6,737 bases of DNA. It comes from Deltaproteobacteria bacterium (GTDB taxonomy: Bacteria; Desulfobacterota; Syntrophia; Syntrophales; Smithellaceae). Below are positions 1 to 5,892 of the stretch, piece by piece. The notes beneath the pieces were generated by a model that worked only from the letters and a program-made list of their open reading frames with translations, ran no database searches and was not told the origin of the DNA. The stretch is from positions 1 to 6,737 of the forward strand of contig SBEK01000200.1 of the NCBI GenBank assembly GCA_009668925.1, in the 5' to 3' direction. Each line of letters starts with the position of its first letter. The stretch's first letter is position 1. The position numbers were made by a program, and so were the translations under genes.

Positions 1-49
1 CCTTTGTCTAAACTTCAAAATCGCCAAAAGCGACATTTCACAAAGGAGG
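1..49 (+). promoter_or_regulatory. Leader hairpin overlapping the ribosome binding site of the VIT/vWA gene
   Basis: CCTTTGT (1-7) is the perfect reverse complement of ACAAAGG (40-46), and a smaller TCGC/GCGA stem (21-24 with 30-33) lies between them. The 3' arm covers the first half of the Shine-Dalgarno sequence AAAGGAGG (42-49), which lies 6 bases before the ATG at 56. Folding could therefore partly hide the ribosome binding site. The pairing is seen directly; a regulatory effect is inference. I see no convincing promoter in the 55 bases available, so the transcript probably starts outside the window or in an upstream gene. Confidence 0.3.
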
Positions 50-55
50 CTTGAT

Positions 56-2383
56 ATGAAAAAAATCAAAAGATATCCATGGATCATTTTGTTGCTGTTG
101 TTGTTTTCTTCTTTGCCGGGGTATGCCGAGCCCAATTCTTCGGAAGACCGGACGCTGTCCCCGTATTTTTTCGTCGTGAGCGCCGACCCGTCCACGGACC
201 GTCTGCCGCTTAAATCGACGGCGGCGGCGGTGACGATTTCCGGCGTGATGGCCGATGTGCTCGTCACCCAGGTCTACAAAAATGACGGCAGGAAGCCGCT
301 GGAAGCGATTTACATTTTCCCGGCATCGACCCGGGCCGCCGTTTACTGCATGAAGATGACGATCGGGAAGCGGGTGGTCGAAGCCAAAATCAAAAAGCGC
401 GATGAGGCCCGCCGCGAGTATGAGCAGGCGCGCGACGCGGGAAAGAATGCGTCCCTTCTGGAGCAGCAGCGGCCCAACGTGTTTCAGATGAACGTTGCGA
501 ATATCATGCCCGGCGACGAGATCAAAGTTGAACTGCGCTACACGGAACTGCTGATTCCGACGGACCGCGTTTATGAATTTGTTTATCCGACGGTGGTCGG
601 GCCGCGCTATTCCAATGCCCGTGCGTCGCAGGCGCCGCCTTCCGAACACTGGGTGGAAAATCCCTATCTGCGGCAGGGTGAACTTCCGGCGACCTCCTTT
701 GATATCTCCGTCACGGTGAATGCCGGCCTGCCCATCAAAGATTTGACCTGCTCCTCTCACAAGGTGAAGGCGGTCTATGAGAGTGTATCCAACGCAAAAG
801 TGTCCTTGGATAAAGCCGAGGCTAACGGCGGCAATCGCGACTACATTCTGCGCTATCGTCTCGACGGCGACAAGATTCAAACGGGCCTTCTGCTTTACCG
901 GGGCGAAAAGGAAAATTTCTTTGTTCTCATGACGCAGCCGCCGAAAAGAGTCACGAATGCCGTCATCCCGGGGCGTGAGTATATTTTTATTGTCGACGTC
1001 TCGGGTTCGATGCACGGCTTTCCGCTTTCGATCTCGAAAAAGCTGCTCGCCAATCTGATCGGCAATCTGCGTCCAACGGACACCTTCAATGTGCTTCTTT
1101 TCTCCGGCGGCAATACGCTGATGGCCGAAGAATCGCTGTCGGCAACACCGGCCAATATTCAACGGGCCGTTTCCGTGATCGATCATCAGCAGGGCGGCGG
1201 TGGGACGGAGTTGCTGCCCGCACTCAAGCGTGCCCTCTCGCTCAAGAAGAATGACGGCTTTGCGCGGACGGTCATCATTGTCACCGACGGTTATGTGAGC
1301 GTCGAAGAGGAAGCCTTTGATCTGATCCGTCAAAATCTGGGCAATGCCAACATGTTTGCCTTCGGCATCGGCTCTTCCGTCAACCGTCATATCATCGAAG
1401 GCATGGCGCACGTCGGCATGGGCGAACCTTTCGTTATCACCAAACCGGATGCAGCCCAGGCGCAGGCGGAGCGTTTCCGCAAGATGATTCAATCCCCCGT
1501 CCTTACCTCGGTGAAGGTCGATTTTAACGGATTCGAGGCGTACGATGTGGAGCCGGTGTCCGTTCCCGATGTGCTGGCCGAACGTCCGGTGCTGGTCTTC
1601 GGCAAGTGGCGCGGCAATCCTCAAGGGGTGATTAAGCTCTCGGGCAGGACCGGTGAAGGCAAGTATGCGCAGACCATCAAAGTGGCGGATTATAAACCGT
1701 CCCCGGAGAATGCCGCCCTCACGTATCTCTGGGCGAGGCAGCGCATCATGATCCTGTCCGATTATAATAAACTGCGCAGCGACGACAAACGCATTAGAGA
1801 AGTCACGGATCTGGGGCTGGCTTACAATCTGCTCACGGCCTATACTTCGTTTGTGGCTGTGGACAATGAAGTTCGCAACGTTGACGGCAAACCGACGACA
1901 GTGAAGCAGCCCCTGCCGCTGCCTGAAGGCGTGTCGGATTATGCCGTCGGCGGGCAATTGAATTACGCGGCGGGAGCCCCGGCACTGTATAAAAGCATGC
2001 AGGTGGCTAAGATGGAAAGCCGGCTCTCCAGGGACAAATCAGCAATGCAGGAGACGGCGGCGCCGGACAAAAAAGACAATGGGCCGAATATCACCATCAT
2101 CAGAGTGACTGCGGGCAAGGGTCTGGCGAAAGAAGAAGTGCTTAAAGCCGTCCGGGACGGATTAAGCGATTTGGAAAAGTGTCTGGCCGGAAAGAACGTA
2201 TCTGGGACCATCAAAATCAATCTGACCATCCATACGGACGGTACTCTGAAGAACGTGGAGATTGTGGAAGGCCATAGCGACGAGCCCTTCCGTCAGTGCG
2301 TCATCCGGTGGATGCGGCTGTTGACTTTTCCGGCCCCGGCAACCGGGCAGAAGGTGCAGGCAACTGTCCTTCTAAAAATTTAG
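56..2383 (+). CDS. Exported VIT and von Willebrand factor A domain protein with TonB-like C-terminal domain
   Basis: A 775-residue protein probably exported to the periplasm or cell surface. Residues 1-24 form a Sec signal peptide: MKKIKR, a hydrophobic run at 9-20, and a likely cut after GYA. A VIT (vault/inter-alpha-trypsin) domain spans about 55-165, with the typical LLEQ-RPNVF-M-VANI-PG pattern at 134-153. A vWA domain spans about 306-460 with an intact metal-ion adhesion site: DVSGS at 314-318, Thr384 and Asp411 of VTDG. A region usual in VIT-vWA proteins follows, ending in LLTAYTSFVAVD (592-603). After a charged linker (about 650-678), residues 679-775 resemble the AgmX/PglI C-terminal (TonB_C-like) fold, with Cys709 and Cys748 placed for a disulfide. 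No LPXTG sorting signal or further membrane helix is seen. Metal-dependent protein binding is the expected family role; the partner is unknown. AAAGGAGG 6 bases upstream supports the start. Confidence 0.88.
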   Translation: MKKIKRYPWIILLLLLFSSLPGYAEPNSSEDRTLSPYFFVVSADPSTDRLPLKSTAAAVTISGVMADVLVTQVYKNDGRKPLEAIYIFPASTRAAVYCMKMTIGKRVVEAKIKKRDEARREYEQARDAGKNASLLEQQRPNVFQMNVANIMPGDEIKVELRYTELLIPTDRVYEFVYPTVVGPRYSNARASQAPPSEHWVENPYLRQGELPATSFDISVTVNAGLPIKDLTCSSHKVKAVYESVSNAKVSLDKAEANGGNRDYILRYRLDGDKIQTGLLLYRGEKENFFVLMTQPPKRVTNAVIPGREYIFIVDVSGSMHGFPLSISKKLLANLIGNLRPTDTFNVLLFSGGNTLMAEESLSATPANIQRAVSVIDHQQGGGGTELLPALKRALSLKKNDGFARTVIIVTDGYVSVEEEAFDLIRQNLGNANMFAFGIGSSVNRHIIEGMAHVGMGEPFVITKPDAAQAQAERFRKMIQSPVLTSVKVDFNGFEAYDVEPVSVPDVLAERPVLVFGKWRGNPQGVIKLSGRTGEGKYAQTIKVADYKPSPENAALTYLWARQRIMILSDYNKLRSDDKRIREVTDLGLAYNLLTAYTSFVAVDNEVRNVDGKPTTVKQPLPLPEGVSDYAVGGQLNYAAGAPALYKSMQVAKMESRLSRDKSAMQETAAPDKKDNGPNITIIRVTAGKGLAKEEVLKAVRDGLSDLEKCLAGKNVSGTIKINLTIHTDGTLKNVEIVEGHSDEPFRQCVIRWMRLLTFPAPATGQKVQATVLLKI

Positions 2384-2391
2384 TCCTCCGG

Positions 2392-2445
2392 TCAAGGTCG
2401 GGTCTGGGGATGCGGTTCGTCATGCATTCCTCGACCTGGCCTTGA
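2392..2445. repeat. Long imperfect inverted repeat downstream of the VIT/vWA gene
   Basis: Bases 2392-2404 (TCAAGGTCGGGTC) pair with 2433-2445 (GACCTGGCCTTGA) over 13 positions, two of them G-T. After a short mismatch, 2407-2413 pair with 2424-2430 over 7 positions, one of them G-T. The result is a hairpin of about 20 base pairs starting 9 bases after the stop codon. Neither strand has a T-run directly after it, so it is not a textbook intrinsic terminator. It may instead protect the mRNA 3' end or stop transcription by another route. GCGGTTCGTCA in its loop (2412-2422) recurs exactly at 2487-2497. Confidence 0.45.
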
Positions 2446-2456
2446 TCTCCTCCTTG

Positions 2457-2476
2457 TTCCGGGGAATCCCCCGGAA
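2457..2476. terminator. Perfect 8-bp hairpin between convergent genes, possible transcription end
   Basis: TTCCGGGG (2457-2464) and CCCCGGAA (2469-2476) form a perfect 8-bp stem with an AATC loop. The hairpin lies 56 bases before the 3' end of the reverse HD-GYP gene and 73 bases after the forward gene, as expected for a shared end between converging genes. There is no T-run on either side, so the terminator call rests on position and stem strength only. The rest of the 2384-2531 gap shows only small palindromes (TTCGTCACGAA at 2491-2501; CGGCA/TGCCG near 2514-2531). Confidence 0.35.
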
Positions 2477-2531
2477 GTCAAAACCGGCGGTTCGTCACGA
2501 ATGGCGGGCCGCCGGCAAGAGAGCCTGCCGA

Positions 2532-3803
2532 TCAGCGGTCATCGCCGCCGGCGGATGACAGTTCCGTGCGGTAAAACGCTGCCGCGGCTTCCTGCTCCCG
2601 GGCCACCGAGTCTCCGATGTCCGCCATGTTGTCGAGGAGCAGGTTGGTGATGCAGGCATCGCGAAATCCCAGGTTGGCCTGTTCCCGGAGAATCCTCCTG
2701 ATGTCCTCCTTCTTCATGCCTTGGCGGTACGGCCGGTCTTCCGCAACGGCGGTGAACAAATCGGCCACGGCGATAATTCTTGCGCCCTGATCGATGCCGC
2801 CTTCCGGCAATTTGAACGGGTAGCCCCGGCCGTCGAGCCGTTCGTGGTGGTAGGCGGCCCAGCCGGCAAGGGGTTCGAATCCGGGAATCGCGCTGAGAAT
2901 GTTGAAAGTGTGATAGGTGTGCTGTTTCACAATGTTCATCTCGGCCCGGGTCAGCCCCGCCGGTTTTTCCAAAATGGAATTCGGAACGACCAGCTTGCCC
3001 AGATCGTGGAGGAGTCCCGCCACTTCGATCATGTCGATTTCGGTTCGGGTCATGCCGGCGAGTTCGGCAATGAGCGCGGCTGATCGGGAAACGCCGGCGG
3101 AATGGGTAGCCGTAAAGGGCGACTTGAAATCGATGACCATCGCCAGCAGTCCGGCAAAGGCTTTGACGCCGTCCATGTCCAGCTCAATTTTCGAGAAGGT
3201 GTTTTTTCGGCCAAGCAGTGCGTCAAGGCGCCGAGATGACAGGTCCAGCCAGAATTCCTCGCGATAGGCGAGTTCGCCGAACAGGTCTACGAGGTCCGGG
3301 TCAAGCTCGCTGCCGCGAAGCGTTCGCAGGCGATCGAGAAGCCTTTCCACCTGGTTCAGAATATAGACGCCGCGGTCGATGTGCCGTTCGAGATCGTCCG
3401 CCAGGTGCAGGATTTGTGCGTCGACAGCGCCGGGAGCGCCGCGGGGCTCCTCCGAAGCCGACCAGGCCAGGTGATGGTTTCTGACCAGCGGCGCCGCGCG
3501 TTCGAGCCAGGGGCTCCTCCGGAAAAGGCACTCGCCCCGGAGGCAATGCCTTTGAGACGGATAGGTGTCGATGTCATGGACTGCTTTTTTTTCTTCCAGC
3601 GAGAGCGCCCCGATGTCGTGAAGCAGACCGGCAATACCTATATTTTCACATCGTTCACGGCTGAGATTTCCCTGCCTGGCCAATTCCCCGGCAATGAAAG
3701 CGACCCGCTGCTGATGGGCGGCCAGTGAAGGGAACGCCATATCCAGGGCATCGGAAAATGCTAAAATCAGATGTCCCGGGTTTACCGAGAGTTTTGGAAA
3801 CAT
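2532..3803 (-). CDS. Tandem HD-domain protein with C-terminal HD-GYP domain, likely cyclic-di-GMP phosphodiesterase
   Basis: A 423-residue soluble protein without signal peptide, transmembrane segment or receiver domain. The C-terminal half (about 214-395) is a complete HD-GYP domain: His234, HDLGK at 266-270, His295, then HHERLDGRGYP at 319-329 with the GYP signature, and the VADLF...DRPYR segment at 346-360. HD-GYP enzymes hydrolyse cyclic-di-GMP with a metal centre built from these residues, so such activity is expected but not shown. The N-terminal half (about 22-150) is a second HD-like domain: His30, HDIG at 62-65, an NHH at 109-111 and Asp136. It lacks the Lys after HDxG and any GYP motif, so it may be a sensor or a different phosphohydrolase. 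A GGAG lies 5 bases upstream of the reverse-strand ATG. The gene converges on the VIT/vWA gene and diverges from the iron-sulfur operon. Its job is probably to lower cyclic-di-GMP in response to an input read by the N-terminal half or by its leader. Confidence 0.87.
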   Translation of the reverse strand: MFPKLSVNPGHLILAFSDALDMAFPSLAAHQQRVAFIAGELARQGNLSRERCENIGIAGLLHDIGALSLEEKKAVHDIDTYPSQRHCLRGECLFRRSPWLERAAPLVRNHHLAWSASEEPRGAPGAVDAQILHLADDLERHIDRGVYILNQVERLLDRLRTLRGSELDPDLVDLFGELAYREEFWLDLSSRRLDALLGRKNTFSKIELDMDGVKAFAGLLAMVIDFKSPFTATHSAGVSRSAALIAELAGMTRTEIDMIEVAGLLHDLGKLVVPNSILEKPAGLTRAEMNIVKQHTYHTFNILSAIPGFEPLAGWAAYHHERLDGRGYPFKLPEGGIDQGARIIAVADLFTAVAEDRPYRQGMKKEDIRRILREQANLGFRDACITNLLLDNMADIGDSVAREQEAAAAFYRTELSSAGGDDR

Positions 3804-3867
3804 ATCCGCTCCATCCGGAAGAAATTATTCAACGCATCTTTTTTGAGCCCCGGGGATATTTCGGAAA

Positions 3868-3935
3868 GACGAAGAGCTCGTTTTGTTTTTACGCGCGCCG
3901 CAGTTCGGCTCAGTGCGGGCAGGACGAAAAGCTCG
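3868..3935. repeat. Direct repeat pair GACGAA(G/A)AGCTCG upstream of the HD-GYP gene
   Basis: GACGAAGAGCTCG (3868-3880) and GACGAAAAGCTCG (3923-3935) agree at 12 of 13 positions and start 55 bases apart. A CCGCA/TGCGG hairpin (3898-3902 with 3914-3918) lies between them. In the reverse-strand leader RNA each copy ends in CGUC and contains AGC, so both could pair with the same partner strand (see 3922-3978). They could equally be two protein-binding sites about five helical turns apart. Confidence 0.45.
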
Positions 3936-3978
3936 GTTTACTTAAACCGGGATGCCCCCTTTTTGGGGAGCGACGTCC
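3922..3978 (-). promoter_or_regulatory. Potential structured RNA element (three-way junction) in the HD-GYP leader
   Basis: In forward-strand coordinates GGACG (3922-3926) pairs with CGTCC (3974-3978). After a 4-by-2 internal loop, GCT (3931-3933) pairs with AGC (3969-3971). This stem closes on two abutting hairpins: CGGTTT/AAACCG (3934-3939 with 3944-3949, four-base loop) and CCCC/GGGG (3955-3958 with 3965-3968). Only a five-base linker (3950-3954) separates them. I place it on the reverse strand because a candidate promoter lies upstream there, and on that strand the loop of the CCCC/GGGG hairpin is A-rich. It matches no riboswitch I recognise; in particular I do not see the conserved bases of the class I cyclic-di-GMP riboswitch. 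Pairing is seen; function is inference. Confidence 0.35.
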
Positions 3979-3983
3979 AGGGC

Positions 3984-4032
3984 CGGGTCCTTTGAGCAAA
4001 ACCCGATGATTAGATGATCATTTTTCCCGCCT
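3984..4032. repeat. Small hairpin and short palindromes in the divergent intergenic region
   Basis: CGGGT (3984-3988) pairs with ACCCG (4001-4005), and TTTG/CAAA (3991-3994 with 3997-4000) lies inside its loop. Next come GATGAT-TA-GATGAT (about 4005-4018), the palindrome ATGATCAT, then TTTTT. A separate inverted repeat, CGCCGG/CCGGCG (4091-4096 with 4104-4109), lies just upstream of the forward promoter. No gene is supported anywhere in 3804-4188: the open frames there lack a ribosome binding site and recognisable content. Confidence 0.25.
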
Positions 4033-4050
4033 GTAGCCGTGCATATAATT

Positions 4051-4078
4051 AATATAGAGCTCTTTTTTCCAAAGACAA
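4051..4078 (-). promoter_or_regulatory. Candidate sigma-70 promoter for the HD-GYP gene
   Basis: Read on the reverse strand there is TTGTCT (forward 4073-4078) as a -35 box, a 16-base spacer, and TATATT (forward 4051-4056) as a -10 box, matching the consensus at 4/6 and 5/6. Transcription from here would begin near 4044 and give an untranslated leader of about 240 nt that includes the potential three-way junction. A weaker unseen promoter nearer the gene is possible. Confidence 0.4.
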
Positions 4079-4123
4079 TACGCGCGGGATCGCCGGATTT
4101 GCGCCGGCGGAGAGAAATTTTGC

Positions 4124-4153
4124 TTGACAACTAGACGACCGGTCTATTATAAG
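4124..4153 (+). promoter_or_regulatory. Sigma-70 promoter of the iron-sulfur/tetR/hypAB operon
   Basis: A perfect -35 box TTGACA occupies 4124-4129. Two overlapping -10 candidates follow: TATTAT (4145-4150, 15-base spacer) and TATAAG (4148-4153, 18-base spacer), each 5 of 6 to consensus. The leader to the ATG at 4189 would be only about 30 bases. The tetR-type operator fills the spacer, so repressor binding would block RNA polymerase. No other promoter is evident within the operon, whose junctions are all tight. Confidence 0.72.
4132..4146. promoter_or_regulatory. TetR-family operator TAGAC-N5-GTCTA inside the operon promoter
   Basis: TAGACGACCGGTCTA has perfect 5-base arms (TAGAC at 4132-4136, GTCTA at 4142-4146) around five bases, between the -35 and -10 boxes. 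TAGAC...GTCTA sites are known for NemR and related TetR-family regulators, and the second gene of this operon encodes such a protein. Autorepression is therefore the natural reading. Palindrome and position are seen; the pairing of protein and site is inference from family knowledge. Confidence 0.7.
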
Positions 4154-4188
4154 GGAACGCAAACAATGAATCATTCAAGGAGGCCGCC

Positions 4189-5271
4189 ATGAATACCCAT
4201 GAACAACTGAGAGAAATCCTGGATTCGCACCCGTCAACCGCACCCCGAGGAGAGGCCATCGATGAAATCCTGCGCATTCTCTTTACCCCGGAGGAGGCGG
4301 CCCTGGCCATTAAAATGAATTTCAAGCCCAAAAGCCCGGTCAGCCTCGCCCAGGCCGCAGGTATTGCCGAGGGTGAGGCTGAAAAGCTTCTGGAATCCAT
4401 GGCCGACAAAGGCGTCATTTTTTCCCGGAACAAGGACGGCAAAAAAAGTTACGGCCTGGTGCCGCTCATTCCGGGCGTCTTTGAATTTCCGTTTATGAAA
4501 GGCGGCGGGTCGCCGATGCACGAGCGCCTGGCCAGACTCTGGGAAGAATATCATCACGAAAGTCTGGGAGCTTCCTTTGCCGGCAATCCGACGCCGATGA
4601 TGAGAGTTGTCGCCGTGGAAAAATCAGTTACGCCGCAGGACCGCATTCATCCCTATGAAGAAGTCAAACATTTGATTGAAAATTCCAATTATATCGCGCT
4701 CACGAACTGCGCGTGCCGCGTAAGCGTCGCCAAATGCGATAAACCGAAGGAAGTCTGCCTCATCTTTGACGGTGTGGGCGAATTCCTTGTCGAGCGGGGA
4801 TTTGGGCGCGCGATCAGCAAGGAAGAGGGGATCAAAGTTCTGGATCAGGCGGAAGCCGCGGGGCTGGTTCATACCAGCAACAACAGCGCGGATAAGGCCA
4901 GTGTCATCTGCAACTGCTGCCGGTGCTGCTGCACCATTTTGCGGGGCCGGACGCAGTTGAACCATCCGCATGCTTTTGAAACCAGCCGTTTCGCCGCCTT
5001 TGTGAAAAGCGACGATTGTCTCGCGTGCGGGGTCTGCGCCGACGAGCGCTGTCCGATGCAGGCGATTGAAGTCGGAGACGACGCTGCTTTCGTCCATGAG
5101 GATAAATGCATCGGATGCGGTCTGTGTGTTTCCACGTGCCCGTCGGGCGCCATGGGCCTCATCGAGCGCAAGCAGGTCCCGGCGGTTCCGGCGACAACGC
5201 AGGATATGGCCGTTAAAGTCCTGCAGGAGAAGGGAAGGCTGGATGCTTTCATGAAGGTCATGATGAGTTAG
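4189..5271 (+). CDS. Cysteine-rich 4Fe-4S dicluster protein with winged-helix-like N-terminus
   Basis: A 360-residue cytoplasmic protein without signal peptide. Residues about 22-92 look like a winged-helix module (helix around 52-74, then VIFSRNKDGKKSYGLV as a possible wing). The middle part (about 160-250) holds a first cysteine group at 174, 176, 183 and 190, a conserved-looking stretch (ERGFGRAISKEEGIKVLDQA), then CNCCRCCC with six cysteines at 241-248. A ferredoxin-like C-terminal part carries two cluster motifs: Cys277, 280, 283, 288 and Cys307, 310, 313, 317. The second is canonical CxxCxxCxxxCP; the first has four residues before its last Cys rather than three. In all there are 18 cysteines, enough for two 4Fe-4S clusters plus at least one more metal centre. 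I recognise this as a type seen in anaerobic bacteria but know no named function. Electron transfer or redox sensing are the plausible roles. AAGGAGG ends 5 bases before the ATG. It is the first gene of the operon. Confidence 0.83.
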   Translation: MNTHEQLREILDSHPSTAPRGEAIDEILRILFTPEEAALAIKMNFKPKSPVSLAQAAGIAEGEAEKLLESMADKGVIFSRNKDGKKSYGLVPLIPGVFEFPFMKGGGSPMHERLARLWEEYHHESLGASFAGNPTPMMRVVAVEKSVTPQDRIHPYEEVKHLIENSNYIALTNCACRVSVAKCDKPKEVCLIFDGVGEFLVERGFGRAISKEEGIKVLDQAEAAGLVHTSNNSADKASVICNCCRCCCTILRGRTQLNHPHAFETSRFAAFVKSDDCLACGVCADERCPMQAIEVGDDAAFVHEDKCIGCGLCVSTCPSGAMGLIERKQVPAVPATTQDMAVKVLQEKGRLDAFMKVMMS

Positions 5272-5286
5272 GAAGGACCGCGATTG
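5271..5286 (+). promoter_or_regulatory. Ribosome binding site selecting a TTG start for the TetR gene
   Basis: GGAAGGA at 5271-5277 begins at the last base of the previous stop codon and lies 6 bases before TTG (5284-5286). The in-frame ATG at 5296 would be 18 bases away, too far for this site, and has no purine-rich site of its own. The TTG start is therefore preferred; it adds only four residues ahead of the DNA-binding domain. Confidence 0.6.
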
Positions 5287-5892
5287 AACACAACAATGAA
5301 AACTAGCACCCGTGACGAGATCATCCGCAAGGGAGCGGAATTGATCCATGCCCGGGGCTATAAGGCCACGGGCATTCAGCAGATTCTGGATGCCGTGGGG
5401 ATCCCCAAAGGGTCGTTTTATTTCTATTTCAAAAGCAAAGATGATTTCGGCTCCGCGGTGATTGATCATTTTGCCCTGACCATCGGCGACGTATTCTCGG
5501 GTCATTTGCGTGATGACCGGAAAACGCCGCTGGTTCGTCTGAGTGAGCTCTTGGGCTACTACGAGTCGGCATTTCAAAAGAGCGGGGCGACGCTCGGATG
5601 TCCGATCGGCAATTTATCGCTGGAGCTGGCCGATGCGAATGAGGCTCTGCGCAAGCGCCTGCAGGCCGCCGTGGAAGGATTCATCGCCGAGATTGAATTC
5701 TGCCTCATGGAAGCCAAGTCCTGCGGCCAGTTGCCCGCGGGCCTCGATACGGCAGATTCGGCTCACTTTATTTTTCATGGACTGGAAGGCGCAATTCTGC
5801 ATATGAAGGTTTCCAAGAGCATTGAGCCGCTCCACGCGTTTCGCCGATATTTGAACATCTACCTGGCAGGGGGTCGTACAGAAAATGCATGA
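5284..5892 (+). CDS. TetR/AcrR-family repressor, NemR-like
   Basis: A 202-residue one-domain repressor of normal TetR-family length. The N-terminal helix-turn-helix spans about 9-55, with TGIQQILDAVGIPKGSFYFYF containing the turn and recognition helix, close to the VPKGSFYHYF form of NemR. The C-terminal ligand-binding part has GCPIGNLSLELAD at 105-117 and MKVSKSIEPL at 174-183. From memory of E. coli NemR, whose Cys106 and Lys175 form a redox-sensitive pair for hypochlorous acid and reactive electrophiles, the equivalents here are Cys106 and Lys175. The inducer of this protein is unknown. It probably binds the TAGAC-N5-GTCTA site in the operon promoter and so represses its own operon. It starts at TTG 12 bases after the iron-sulfur gene and overlaps hypA by 8 bases. 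Confidence 0.88.
   Translation: MNTTMKTSTRDEIIRKGAELIHARGYKATGIQQILDAVGIPKGSFYFYFKSKDDFGSAVIDHFALTIGDVFSGHLRDDRKTPLVRLSELLGYYESAFQKSGATLGCPIGNLSLELADANEALRKRLQAAVEGFIAEIEFCLMEAKSCGQLPAGLDTADSAHFIFHGLEGAILHMKVSKSIEPLHAFRRYLNIYLAGGRTENA

Noticed and set aside
38..1957. A 639-codon open frame on the reverse strand opposite the VIT/vWA gene
   Set aside because: Its product is rich in His, Arg and Gly with no domain, as is usual for the antisense of a GC-rich gene. The forward frame has a signal peptide, VIT and vWA motifs and a good ribosome binding site.
3922..3978. Hammerhead ribozyme, because of the three-way junction
   Set aside because: The CUGAUGA core sequence is missing on both strands.
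3725..4009. Forward open frames of 74 and 94 codons across the HD-GYP start and intergenic region
   Set aside because: They have no convincing ribosome binding site, mostly overlap the 5' end of HD-GYP or its leader, and show no domain.
3804..4044. Known class I cyclic-di-GMP riboswitch upstream of the HD-GYP gene
   Set aside because: The conserved core segments of that class, such as CACGCACAGGGCAAACC, are not present on either strand.
4052..4068. AGAGCTCT followed by six T as an intrinsic terminator
   Set aside because: The palindrome has no loop and only four base pairs per arm, so it cannot form a terminator hairpin.
4109..4123. Sigma-54-like GG...GC pair before the iron-sulfur gene
   Set aside because: The spacing is 11 bases instead of the strict 10, and a consensus TTGACA promoter overlaps it.
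3942..4130. A 62-codon reverse frame in the divergent intergenic region
   Set aside because: It needs a TTG start with no ribosome binding site, overlaps the -35 box of the forward promoter and the candidate reverse promoter, and encodes nothing recognisable.
4624..5577. A 317-codon reverse frame opposite the iron-sulfur and TetR genes
   Set aside because: It crosses two well-supported forward genes and their junction and has no recognisable domain, so it is a shadow frame.
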